A stretch of 6,651 bases of DNA, taken from positions 1-6,651 of the forward strand of contig CALCDN010000036.1 of NCBI GenBank assembly GCA_937900755.1. The letters are read 5' to 3'. Positions 1 through 5,294 of the stretch are shown piece by piece. Below the pieces are notes generated by a model, which was not told the DNA's origin, did no database searches, and saw only the letters and a program-made list of their open reading frames with translations. Source of the DNA: an uncultured Acetobacter sp. (GTDB lineage: Bacteria; Pseudomonadota; Alphaproteobacteria; Acetobacterales; Acetobacteraceae). Each line of letters opens with the position of its first letter. Position 1 is the stretch's first letter. Position numbers and translations under genes: made by a program.

Positions 1-1210
1 GCGAGGAGGTCACTTCTTTTTCAAAAGCCGGGGTGGCTTTCTTGAGTTCCACGCGGTCATGCGGGCGCTTGGGGCCGGCAAGGGAGGGCACAACCGTGCT
101 CAGGTCCAGCTCCAGCACGTCCGTGAACACGGGTTCGGGCGTTTTTGCGGTGCGGAACATGTCCTGTGCGACCAGGTATTCCTTGACCAGTTTAATGCGG
201 TGTTCGTCGCGGCCGGTCTGGCGCAGGAAGTCCAGCGTCAGCTCATCCACGGGGAAGAAGCCGCAGGTCGCACCATATTCAGGGGCCATGTTGGCAATGG
301 TGGCGCGGTCGGCAACGGGCAGGTGGTCAAGGGCTGGGCCAAAGAATTCCACGAACTTGCCAACGACGCCCTTCTTGCGGAGCATCTGCGTCACGGTCAG
401 CACCAGGTCAGTGGCCGTGGCCCCTTCTGGCAGCTTGCCGATCAGCTTGAAGCCGATCACATCGGGGATGAGCATGGCAATGGGCTGGCCGAGCATGGCG
501 GCTTCGGCCTCGATCCCGCCAACACCCCAGCCCAGAACGCCCAGACCGTTGATCATGGTCGTGTGGCTGTCCGTGCCGTACAGCGAATCGGGGTACACAT
601 AGTCCTTGCCACCCACGTTGGCGGTCCATGCCACCTGCGCGATGTATTCAAGGTTCACCTGGTGGCAGATGCCCGTGTCAGGCGGCACCACGGAGAAGTT
701 TTCAAACGCTTCCTGGCCCCAGCGCAGGAAGGCATAGCGTTCCGCATTGCGTTCGAACTCGAGGGTGATGTTTTCCTGCAGGGCTTCATCGGTCCCGGCA
801 AAGTCCACCATCACGGAGTGGTCGATCACAAGGTTGACCGGCACCAGCGGGTTGACCTTCTGCGGGTCACCCTTGAGGTTGACAATGCCGTCGCGCATGG
901 CGGCAAGGTCGACCACGCCGGGAACGCCCGTGAAATCCTGCATGAGAATACGCGAAGGCTTGAAAGGCACTTCCTTGCTGCTGCACCCTTTGGGCAACCA
1001 GCCAGCAATGGACTTGGCGTCTTCCACGCTATAGGAGCGCGCATCTTCAAACCGGAGGATGTTCTCCAGCAGAACCTTGAGCGAAACCGGCAGGCGGCTT
1101 ACGTCGCCAATGGTTTTTGCCGCTTCGGGAATGGAAAAATAGTGGTAGGTCTTGCCGTCAACCTCAAGGGTGCGGCCTGTTTTGAGTGAGTCGTGGCCAA
1201 CCGATTTCAT
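1..1210 (-). CDS. acnA: Aconitate hydratase, N-terminal part (runs off the left edge)
   Basis: Aconitase converts citrate to isocitrate via cis-aconitate in the TCA cycle, using a [4Fe-4S] cluster in the cytosol. Translating the minus strand from the ATG at 1208-1210 gives 403 uninterrupted codons with hallmark AcnA segments: QDFTGVPG near residues 91-98, VDHSV-like VIDHSV near 128-133, [21 protein letters not shown] near 212-232 in two contiguous parts (GTDSHTTMI and [12 protein letters not shown]), and [14 protein letters not shown] near 307-320. AcnA/IRP1-type enzymes are about 890-900 residues, so roughly the first 45% is present; the SCTNTS cluster-binding cysteines and the C-terminal swivel domain lie outside the window. 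The start is supported by GGGGAG at 1225-1220, nine bases upstream. The gene diverges from ccmA, a neighbourhood also seen in other alphaproteobacteria. No defect is visible. Identification is very secure. Confidence 0.97.
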   Translation of the reverse strand, partial: MKSVGHDSLKTGRTLEVDGKTYHYFSIPEAAKTIGDVSRLPVSLKVLLENILRFEDARSYSVEDAKSIAGWLPKGCSSKEVPFKPSRILMQDFTGVPGVVDLAAMRDGIVNLKGDPQKVNPLVPVNLVIDHSVMVDFAGTDEALQENITLEFERNAERYAFLRWGQEAFENFSVVPPDTGICHQVNLEYIAQVAWTANVGGKDYVYPDSLYGTDSHTTMINGLGVLGWGVGGIEAEAAMLGQPIAMLIPDVIGFKLIGKLPEGATATDLVLTVTQMLRKKGVVGKFVEFFGPALDHLPVADRATIANMAPEYGATCGFFPVDELTLDFLRQTGRDEHRIKLVKEYLVAQDMFRTAKTPEPVFTDVLELDLSTVVPSLAGPKRPHDRVELKKATPAFEKEVTSS

Positions 1211-1219
1211 CGTCGCTTT

Positions 1220-1225
1220 CTCCCC
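1220..1225 (-). promoter_or_regulatory. Ribosome binding site of acnA
   Basis: On the minus strand the sequence GGGGAG, followed by AAAGCGACG and then ATG, gives a standard Shine-Dalgarno spacing of nine bases and fixes the aconitase start at 1210. Confidence 0.7.
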
Positions 1226-1299
1226 GATCACAGCCGATGGCTGGTGATGCGTTCAGGACACCGTTGTGTTCCGTATTGTTCCGCACGGCGCTGCGTGCG

Positions 1300-1316
1300 T
1301 GTCCGCTCTTCGGACA
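1300..1316. repeat. Perfect dyad in the acn-ccmA intergenic region
   Basis: TGTCCG-CTCTT-CGGACA is a perfect inverted repeat with 6-bp arms and a 5-base spacer. It lies about 90 bases upstream of the acnA start and 135 bases upstream of ccmA. It could be a stem-loop in the acn leader RNA or an operator for a dimeric regulator. The sequence does not distinguish these, and no known regulator site was recognised. Its nearest neighbour is a 7-base direct repeat (TGTTCCG at 1267-1273 and 1277-1283), with copies one helical turn apart. Confidence 0.4.
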
Positions 1317-1370
1317 ACCGGCTTGATATCCCGTTGGGGCTAGAACATACCGGCACGGATAAAAGGCACA

Positions 1371-1412
1371 AGCGGGGGAGCGACCACGACCGCGCGAGCA
1401 CTCCCGCTTTTT
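1371..1412 (+). terminator. Terminator-like hairpin in the ccmA leader (possible attenuator)
   Basis: AGCGGGGGAG at 1371-1380 can pair with CTCCCGCT at 1401-1408, leaving two extra Gs bulged, and is followed at once by a run of five T on the plus strand (1408-1412). This is the form of a Rho-independent terminator, but it sits about 40 bases before the ccmA start rather than after a gene. Either ccmA is transcribed from a promoter downstream of it, or it is an attenuator. No gene end lies upstream on the plus strand, since aconitase is on the other strand. The loop is long (20 bases), which lowers confidence. Confidence 0.4.
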
Positions 1413-1430
1413 GTGTGATTACGGTAACAA

Positions 1431-1440
1431 AAAGGAGAAG
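1431..1440 (+). promoter_or_regulatory. Ribosome binding site deciding the GTG start of ccmA
   Basis: AAAGGAGAAG ends ten bases before the GTG at 1451. It is the only good Shine-Dalgarno sequence near the conserved start of CcmA, so it favours GTG 1451 over the longer open frame that extends upstream. Confidence 0.55.
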
Positions 1441-1450
1441 TCCCATCTCC

Positions 1451-2149
1451 GTGAGCGCATCCTCCACCAGTGCCGAATCCTCTTTTGGCCCTGCTCCAAC
1501 CCCTTCGCCCCTGCTGGAGGCCAAGGACCTGTGCGTGTTCCGCGGGGACCGCCTGGTGCTTGATGGCGTCAGCCTGAGCCTGCGCGCGGGCGACGCCATG
1601 CTGCTGACCGGCCCTAACGGCGCGGGCAAATCCACCCTGCTGCGCGTGCTGGCCGGGTTGCGCGTGCCGGATTCGGGCCAACTGGCATGGTGTGGGCAAT
1701 CAATTTTTGAGGACCGCGCCGCCCATGCCGAGCGCGTGGCCTATATTGGCCACCAGGACGCGCTCAAACCCGGCCTGAGCGTTACCGAAAACCTGCACCT
1801 GTTCGCCCGCCCCGGTGCGCGCATGGCCGACGCGCTGGACGCCATGGACCTGCGCGCCCTGGCCGACCTGCCCGCCCGCATGCTTTCGGCCGGGCAGAAG
1901 CGGCGCACGGCCCTGACCCGCGTGCTGCTGGCCCAGGCCCCCCTGTGGCTGCTGGACGAGCCGAGTCTGGGGCTGGATTCGGCGGCCATAACCCTGCTGG
2001 GCAACGCCATGGCCGCCCACCGCGCACGCGGGGGCGTGCTGATCGCCACAACCCACGTGCCCCTGCCGCTGGACAATAGCTGCGCGCTGGACCTGCCTGG
2101 CGCTACCGACCCACGCCCCTTTGGCGCGTATGAGGGAGACGACACATGA
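1451..2149 (+). CDS. ccmA: Haem exporter ATP-binding protein CcmA (cytochrome c biogenesis)
   Basis: CcmA is the ATPase of the CcmABCD complex, which powers release of haem-loaded CcmE for c-type cytochrome assembly; it sits on the cytoplasmic face of the inner membrane. From the GTG start the protein is 232 residues, close to the usual 205-220 plus a short, poorly conserved Ser/Pro-rich N-terminus of about 20 residues. In order it shows Walker A GPNGAGKST (54-62), a Q-loop glutamine in GHQDALKP (about 102), an ABC signature LSAGQ (145-149), Walker B LWLLDEP (165-171) and the H-loop histidine in TTHVPL (about 202). The GTG at 1451 was chosen because GGAG at 1434-1437 lies upstream and because codons before it do not look like the family; the frame is open further upstream, back past 1193. 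ccmB follows with a 4-base ATGA overlap, indicating one operon and translational coupling. Confidence 0.93.
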   Translation: MSASSTSAESSFGPAPTPSPLLEAKDLCVFRGDRLVLDGVSLSLRAGDAMLLTGPNGAGKSTLLRVLAGLRVPDSGQLAWCGQSIFEDRAAHAERVAYIGHQDALKPGLSVTENLHLFARPGARMADALDAMDLRALADLPARMLSAGQKRRTALTRVLLAQAPLWLLDEPSLGLDSAAITLLGNAMAAHRARGGVLIATTHVPLPLDNSCALDLPGATDPRPFGAYEGDDT

Positions 2150-2814
2150 ACCGGCTGTTCTGGGGCATTGTCATGCGCGACCTGCGGCTGGCCCTGCGCC
2201 ACGGGGCGGACACGCTGGGAGCGGTCCTGTTTTTTGTGGTGACGGCAACGCTGTTCCCGCTCGCCCTTGGCCCCTCGCCCGAGCTTTTGCGCCACATGGC
2301 GCCGGGCATTATCTGGGTCTGCGCCCTGCTGGCGGCCCTTTTGCCGCTGGACCGGCTGTTTGGCGCGGAACTGGAGGATGGCTCACTCGACCAGCTTCTC
2401 CTCCTTGGCCTGCCGCCAGCACTGGTGGCCCTTGCCAAAATAACCGCCCACTGGCTGACAACCGGCGTGCCGCTGCTGCTGGCGGCCGTGCCGCTGGCCG
2501 TTATGCTGGGCCTGCCCGCCTCCGCACTGCCTGTGCTGCTGGGGGGGCTGTTTTTGGGCTCCGTCGTACTCTCGCTGATCGGGGGGATGGGAGCATCCAT
2601 TGTGCTGGGAGCCAGGCGCGGGGGCGTGCTGCTACCCCTGCTGACCCTGCCCCTGGCCACACCCGCCCTGATTTTTGGCGCCGCCGCCATAGACGCCGCC
2701 TCCAACGGCCTGCCCTGGCAACCCGACCTGGAACTGCTGGGCGCTTTTGTCGCGGGCACGCTCCCGCTCTGCCCCCTTGCGGCAGGGGCCGGACTACGGG
2801 CAGCGGCAGAGTAA
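2146..2814 (+). CDS. ccmB: Haem exporter membrane protein CcmB (cytochrome c biogenesis)
   Basis: CcmB is the inner-membrane permease partner of CcmA in the CcmABCD haem-handling complex. The 222-residue length matches the family (about 220). About six hydrophobic segments are visible, near residues 24-42, 52-68, 101-121, 127-150, 159-181 and 197-218. Family features include an early cytoplasmic stretch LDRLFGAELEDGSLDQLLL (about 68-86) and LPLATPALIFGAAA in the fifth segment (about 168-181). The ATG overlaps the ccmA stop codon as ATGA, so the two are co-translated. In many alphaproteobacteria ccmC and ccmD come next; here the operon ends at a strong terminator 12 bases after the stop, so CcmC must be encoded elsewhere if the system works. 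Identification is secure from sequence style and position behind ccmA. Confidence 0.93.
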   Translation: MNRLFWGIVMRDLRLALRHGADTLGAVLFFVVTATLFPLALGPSPELLRHMAPGIIWVCALLAALLPLDRLFGAELEDGSLDQLLLLGLPPALVALAKITAHWLTTGVPLLLAAVPLAVMLGLPASALPVLLGGLFLGSVVLSLIGGMGASIVLGARRGGVLLPLLTLPLATPALIFGAAAIDAASNGLPWQPDLELLGAFVAGTLPLCPLAAGAGLRAAAE

Positions 2815-2825
2815 CCGCGCGCCAC

Positions 2826-2873
2826 AAAAAAAGGGGGCGGGGCCACACCATGGCCACCACCCCCCCTTTTTTT
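2826..2873. terminator. Bidirectional Rho-independent terminator between ccmB and the yfdX-type gene
   Basis: An A7-G5 run at 2826-2837 faces a C-rich run and T7 at 2860-2873, with further pairing of GGCC (2841-2844) with GGCC (2852-2855) near the loop. On the plus strand the stem ends in TTTTTTT after ccmB. On the minus strand it likewise ends in TTTTTTT after the gene at 2914-3654. It therefore can stop both convergent transcripts. A small extra hairpin, GGCAC-ATC-GTGCC at 2884-2896, lies between it and the minus-strand stop codon. Confidence 0.8.
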
Positions 2874-2913
2874 CGGCCAGCCCGGCACATCGTGCCCGGC
2901 CCGCCAGCCCACT

Positions 2914-3654
2914 TTATTTTGCCGCCGGAGCCGCCGCCGGGGCGGCTGCCGCGGGTGCAGCCTTGGACGCGGCGGCCTTGGAGACGGCCTGAATATCCAC
3001 CGAGGCATACCGCACGGCTTCCTGCGCGTCCCGCAGGGCTTCGCTGGCCTTGTAGGGGTCCTTGCCAATCTGCTTGGCCGCACGGGCCACGTCCTGCGTC
3101 ACCTGCTCCAGCGGCACGGCGGCAATCACATAGTCCGCATCCACGCTGGTCACACGCAGCACTTCGGCCGCACGGGCGGGATTGCCGGATTTGAGGTGAC
3201 GGTTGGCCGCGGCCACAGCGGCGGTTTTTTCCGGTGTTTCCTCCGCATTGGCGTTCAGCACCAGTTCGCCGTCAATTGGCAACCACGCCACCTGCTGCGT
3301 TGTGGGCGCGTTGGGGCGGGGGCGGGACTGGCCGGTTTTGCTCGGCATCAGTTCGGCTGCGGCCTTCTGGAAGGCGGTGTTGTCCTGCCGGGCCGTGGCC
3401 AGCGCCTGCTGGGCATTGGCGATAAGGGCCTTGGCGCCAGCCAGGTCGCCATCAAAAATGGCGGTGCGTGCGAGGGACAGATATTCGAACGCCATGCTAC
3501 CATCATCGGAAAGACGGCTGAAATCCTGCGTGGCCGCGGACTGCGAAACCGTGCCGGACATGGCGGCACCTGTTGGTGCCTGCTGTGCATACAAAGGTGT
3601 TGCAGCAGCCGTTGCCACCAGAACCGTACCCAGCAGCATACCCATTCGTGTCAT
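2914..3654 (-). CDS. YfdX-family exported protein
   Basis: A 246-residue protein with an N-terminal signal peptide: a hydrophobic run at about 4-18, then TPLYAQ, with likely cleavage after Ala23, so a periplasmic location is expected. The body matches the YfdX family in two blocks: LARTAIFDGDLAGAKALI (61-78), and TPEKTAAVAAANRHLKSG (140-157) continuing through a conserved helical region to about 222. E. coli YfdX is encoded beside the oxalate acid-resistance genes under EvgA control; its biochemical role is not settled, so only a stress link is claimed. The C-terminus (about 225-246) is a low-complexity Ala/Pro/Lys tail. The start at 3654 has AGGGAG at 3665-3660, five bases upstream. It is convergent with ccmB and separated from the upstream decarboxylase by that gene's terminator, so it has its own promoter in 3655-3780, which I could not place with confidence. 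Confidence 0.85.
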   Translation of the reverse strand: MTRMGMLLGTVLVATAAATPLYAQQAPTGAAMSGTVSQSAATQDFSRLSDDGSMAFEYLSLARTAIFDGDLAGAKALIANAQQALATARQDNTAFQKAAAELMPSKTGQSRPRPNAPTTQQVAWLPIDGELVLNANAEETPEKTAAVAAANRHLKSGNPARAAEVLRVTSVDADYVIAAVPLEQVTQDVARAAKQIGKDPYKASEALRDAQEAVRYASVDIQAVSKAAASKAAPAAAAPAAAPAAK

Positions 3655-3659
3655 GATAA

Positions 3660-3692
3660 CTCCCTTTACCCAGGGCCCCGATCATGGGCCTT
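3660..3692 (-). promoter_or_regulatory. RBS and small 5' leader hairpin of the yfdX-type gene
   Basis: On the minus strand AGGGAG (3665-3660) stands five bases before the ATG at 3654. Just upstream GGCCC (3690-3686) can pair with GGGCC (3678-3674) around a 7-base loop. The stem does not include the Shine-Dalgarno sequence, so a regulatory role is not evident. Confidence 0.5.
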
Positions 3693-3754
3693 GTGTCTGG
3701 AGCAATTGTTAAGCGCATCGGGCCGGCTGCAAAGGGCCGCGCGCACAATACAGG

Positions 3755-3771
3755 CCTGCCTTTATGGCAGG
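3755..3771. repeat. Short perfect inverted repeat upstream of the yfdX-type gene
   Basis: CCTGCC-TTTAT-GGCAGG is a 6-bp perfect dyad with a 5-base spacer, about 100 bases upstream of the start at 3654. No T-run follows on either strand, so it is not a terminator. It may be an operator or a leader stem; nothing in the sequence decides. Confidence 0.35.
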
Positions 3772-3781
3772 GGGGAGCCTG

Positions 3782-3833
3782 AAAAAGGAAAACCCCCCAC
3801 CCACCGGGCCAGAACGGCACGGTAGTTGGGGGG
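3782..3833 (-). terminator. Rho-independent terminator of the decarboxylase gene
   Basis: On the minus strand CCCCCCAACTACCG (3833-3820) pairs with CGGTGGGTGGGGGG (3806-3793): a 14-position stem with one mismatch and one G-U pair and a 13-base loop. It is followed by TTTTCCTTTTT (3792-3782). It lies about 50 bases after the decarboxylase stop codon and closes that transcription unit before the yfdX-type gene. Confidence 0.8.
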
Positions 3834-3885
3834 TAAACCGTTTGCCTGCCCGCCGCGAGGAAAAAACCTCCACGCCGGGATAAGC

Positions 3886-5016
3886 TCAGATGTAGTGCTC
3901 GCTCAGCGGCGCAAAGCCGTTAAAGCGGGTCGAGCAATAGGTGGAAACGTAAGCCCCCGTGCCCAGCAGGTCGATCTGTTCACCCGAGCACAGGTCGAGC
4001 GGCAGGTCGTAGTGGGTTTTTTCGTACAGGATATCCGCCCCGTCGCAGGTTGGTCCTGCCAGTGCGACCGGCCCCGTGGGGGAGCCGTCACGCGCGGTGC
4101 GGATGGCGTAGCGAATGGATTCGCCCTCCGTTTCCGCCAGACCGCCAAAGCGCCCGATATCCAGGTACACCCAGCGAGGCCCTTCCTGCCGACCGCGTGC
4201 GCTTACCAGCACCACCTCGGTGCGCACAACGCCTGCCTCGCCCACAATAAAGCGGCCGGGTTCGACCAGCATTTCGGGCAATGCATTGCCAAAATGCTCG
4301 GTCATGGCGCGGCAGATGGCCCCCGCAAAATGGTCGATCTCGGGCACATCCTCGCGGTAGCGAATGGGGAAGCCCCCGCCCAGGTTGATCATGCGCAAGT
4401 CCAGCCCGGCGTCACTCAGGTCCGTGAACAGGCTGGCAACGCGGGCAATGGCGGCTTCGTACGCTTCGGCCGAGAGCTGCTGGGAACCAACGTGGAAGGA
4501 CAGGCCATACGGGTCCAGCCCCAGCGCACGCGCTTCCAACATAAGGTCCCGCGCGGATTCGACCGTTGTGCCGAACTTGCGCGAAAGCGGCCATTCCGCA
4601 TCGTAATTGTCCACCAGCAGGCGGCAGTACACGCGGCTGCCCGGTGCGTGCTGGGCAATTTTTTCCAGCTCCTCGCGGCAGTCAAACACGAACATGCGCA
4701 CGCCAGCCTTGTAGGCGGCCTGGATGGCGGACACCTTTTTGACCGTGTTGCCAAAGGAAATGGCTTCGGGGTCCGCCCCTGCCTCAAGGCAGAGGGAGAC
4801 CTCCTCCCACGATGCAGCGTCAAAGCAGGAGCCAAGCCCGACCAGACGGGTCAGGATGGGCATGGCCGGGTTGGCCTTGACGGCATAGTAAATGCGCGCG
4901 AGCGGCAGGGCCTTGCCCAGCGCGCGGTAGCGGGCTTCCACCTGGTCAACATCGACGACAAGGCAGGGCGTTGCCGGCTTTTGCTCGGCAAGAAAACGGG
5001 TGATTTTGGGATTCAT
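3886..5016 (-). CDS. Ornithine/lysine decarboxylase, fold-III PLP-dependent
   Basis: A 376-residue enzyme of the alanine-racemase-like (fold III) decarboxylase family, expected to make putrescine from ornithine and perhaps cadaverine from lysine; cytosolic, active as a head-to-tail dimer. Visible landmarks are YAVKANP with the PLP-binding Lys47, HVGSQ with the ring-stacking His175, the phosphate-binding LGGGFP (212-217), EPGR (252-255) contacting PLP, GPTCDGADIL (321-330) with the catalytic Cys324 and substrate-binding Asp325, and GAYVSTY-STRFNGF with Tyr356 near the end. The CDGAD form and lack of extra domains fit ODC or bifunctional L/ODC rather than diaminopimelate or arginine decarboxylase; ornithine versus lysine preference cannot be read from the sequence. 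The start at 5016 has GGGGGAG (5030-5024), seven bases upstream. The gene stands alone, with its own terminator and a long structured leader. Confidence 0.93.
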   Translation of the reverse strand: MNPKITRFLAEQKPATPCLVVDVDQVEARYRALGKALPLARIYYAVKANPAMPILTRLVGLGSCFDAASWEEVSLCLEAGADPEAISFGNTVKKVSAIQAAYKAGVRMFVFDCREELEKIAQHAPGSRVYCRLLVDNYDAEWPLSRKFGTTVESARDLMLEARALGLDPYGLSFHVGSQQLSAEAYEAAIARVASLFTDLSDAGLDLRMINLGGGFPIRYREDVPEIDHFAGAICRAMTEHFGNALPEMLVEPGRFIVGEAGVVRTEVVLVSARGRQEGPRWVYLDIGRFGGLAETEGESIRYAIRTARDGSPTGPVALAGPTCDGADILYEKTHYDLPLDLCSGEQIDLLGTGAYVSTYCSTRFNGFAPLSEHYI

Positions 5017-5034
5017 GTCCCCACTCCCCCAGTA

Positions 5035-5052
5035 TCAGGCTCCCCCGCCTGA
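5035..5052 (-). repeat. Stem-loop with a Shine-Dalgarno-like loop just before the decarboxylase RBS
   Basis: TCAGGC and GCCTGA form a perfect 6-bp stem around the loop GGGGGA on the minus strand. It ends four bases before the true Shine-Dalgarno GGGGGAG at 5030-5024. No start codon lies at a suitable distance behind the loop copy, so it may be a decoy or ribosome standby site; this is inference. Confidence 0.5.
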
Positions 5053-5153
5053 TGTGCGGAGAAGGACGTTGCGAAACGGTCTAACGGACCAGCGAAAGGC
5101 AGACCTGCGAAGAGGTCCCGATTAGCCAGAACGCTTGACGTCGTTGCGTAACC

Positions 5154-5258
5154 TCAGAGGGCCAGTGGCACGTGCGTTGCTGCGTAGGGGGGTGGATATG
5201 AGACCAAACCGACACAAGCGCAAGTAAAAAATCCAGATAAAACAAAAAAACTTGGCAT
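5154..5258 (-). CDS. Candidate 34-residue leader peptide with YPPPY motif (uORF of decarboxylase)
   Basis: On the minus strand an ATG at 5258-5256 opens 34 codons ending in TGA at 5156-5154, wholly inside the decarboxylase leader. Upstream are G-rich Shine-Dalgarno-like runs, GGGGG (5273-5269, ten bases before the ATG) and GGGGGAG (5266-5260, only one base before it). The peptide begins MPSFFVLSGFFTCAC, is hydrophobic, and contains Tyr-Pro-Pro-Pro-Tyr at residues 21-25. Three consecutive prolines are a known ribosome-stalling sequence relieved by EF-P. Codon use is T-rich in the first half, unlike the surrounding genes, as expected for a leader rather than a normal protein. It shows no similarity that I recognise to the E. 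coli ornithine-sensing leader SpeFL. It could also be a chance ORF; length alone proves nothing. Confidence 0.35.
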   Translation of the reverse strand: MPSFFVLSGFFTCACVGLVSYPPPYAATHVPLAL

Positions 5259-5279
5259 GCTCCCCCAACCCCCGATAAG
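5252..5279 (+). promoter_or_regulatory. Possible promoter of the YihY-family gene
   Basis: TTGGCA (5252-5257) and GATAAG (5274-5279) are separated by 16 bases, matching the sigma-70 consensus at 5/6 and 4/6 positions. Transcription would begin near 5286 and diverge from the decarboxylase transcript, whose candidate -10 lies immediately beside it. Alphaproteobacterial promoters are often looser, so confidence is low. Confidence 0.3.
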
Positions 5280-5288
5280 ACTTGAACA

Positions 5289-5294
5289 ATATTA
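5289..5294 (-). promoter_or_regulatory. Possible -10 element of the decarboxylase transcript
   Basis: TAATAT on the minus strand is a 4-of-6 match to the sigma-70 -10 box and would start transcription near 5281, just before the candidate leader ORF. No convincing -35 element lies 16-18 bases upstream (GGCGGA region), so the call is weak. Confidence 0.25.

Larger units (their letters stand above)
5017..5288 (-). promoter_or_regulatory. Structured 5' leader of the decarboxylase (candidate speF-type RNA / attenuator)
   Basis: About 270 bases upstream of the decarboxylase hold an organised set of elements on the minus strand. In order of transcription these are a candidate 34-codon ORF (5258-5154); a hairpin GACCT-CTTCGC-AGGTC (5117-5102); a hairpin GGTC-CGTTA-GACC (5090-5078); a hairpin TCAGGC-GGGGGA-GCCTGA (5052-5035); and the Shine-Dalgarno GGGGGAG (5030-5024). 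Arms of the first two hairpins can pair crosswise: GGACC 5118-5114 with GGTCC 5090-5086, and GGTCT 5105-5101 with AGACC 5082-5078. Mutually exclusive folds are therefore possible. A conserved RNA called the speF motif is known upstream of ornithine decarboxylase genes in alphaproteobacteria; whether this leader is a member is inference, as I cannot run a covariance search. Confidence 0.5.

Noticed and set aside
59..1189. Plus-strand open frame of 376 codons opposite aconitase
   Set aside because: It is the antisense shadow of acnA: the minus-strand frame encodes clear aconitase motifs, while this translation is His/Gly/Val-rich with no recognisable family and no good RBS.
1193..1450. Upstream extension of ccmA to an ATG at 1193
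   Set aside because: It would overlap the acnA start and its leader, adds about 86 Arg/Ser-rich residues unlike any CcmA, and has no RBS; the GTG at 1451 fits the family length.
2103..3194. Long open frames on both strands across ccmB and the intergenic region (2121-3194 plus, 2103-3083 minus)
   Set aside because: Both are Pro/Arg/Ala-rich frames shadowing ccmB and the YfdX-type gene in GC-rich DNA, and both run through the bidirectional terminator.
3826..5052. Plus-strand open frame of 408 codons opposite the decarboxylase
   Set aside because: It is an antisense shadow; the minus strand carries a complete decarboxylase with all PLP-site motifs.
5239..5250. T-rich run on the minus strand after the G-rich leader segment as a terminator
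   Set aside because: The preceding sequence has G-runs but no matching C-rich arm close by, so no stem forms; the Ts read as Phe and Val codons of the candidate leader ORF.
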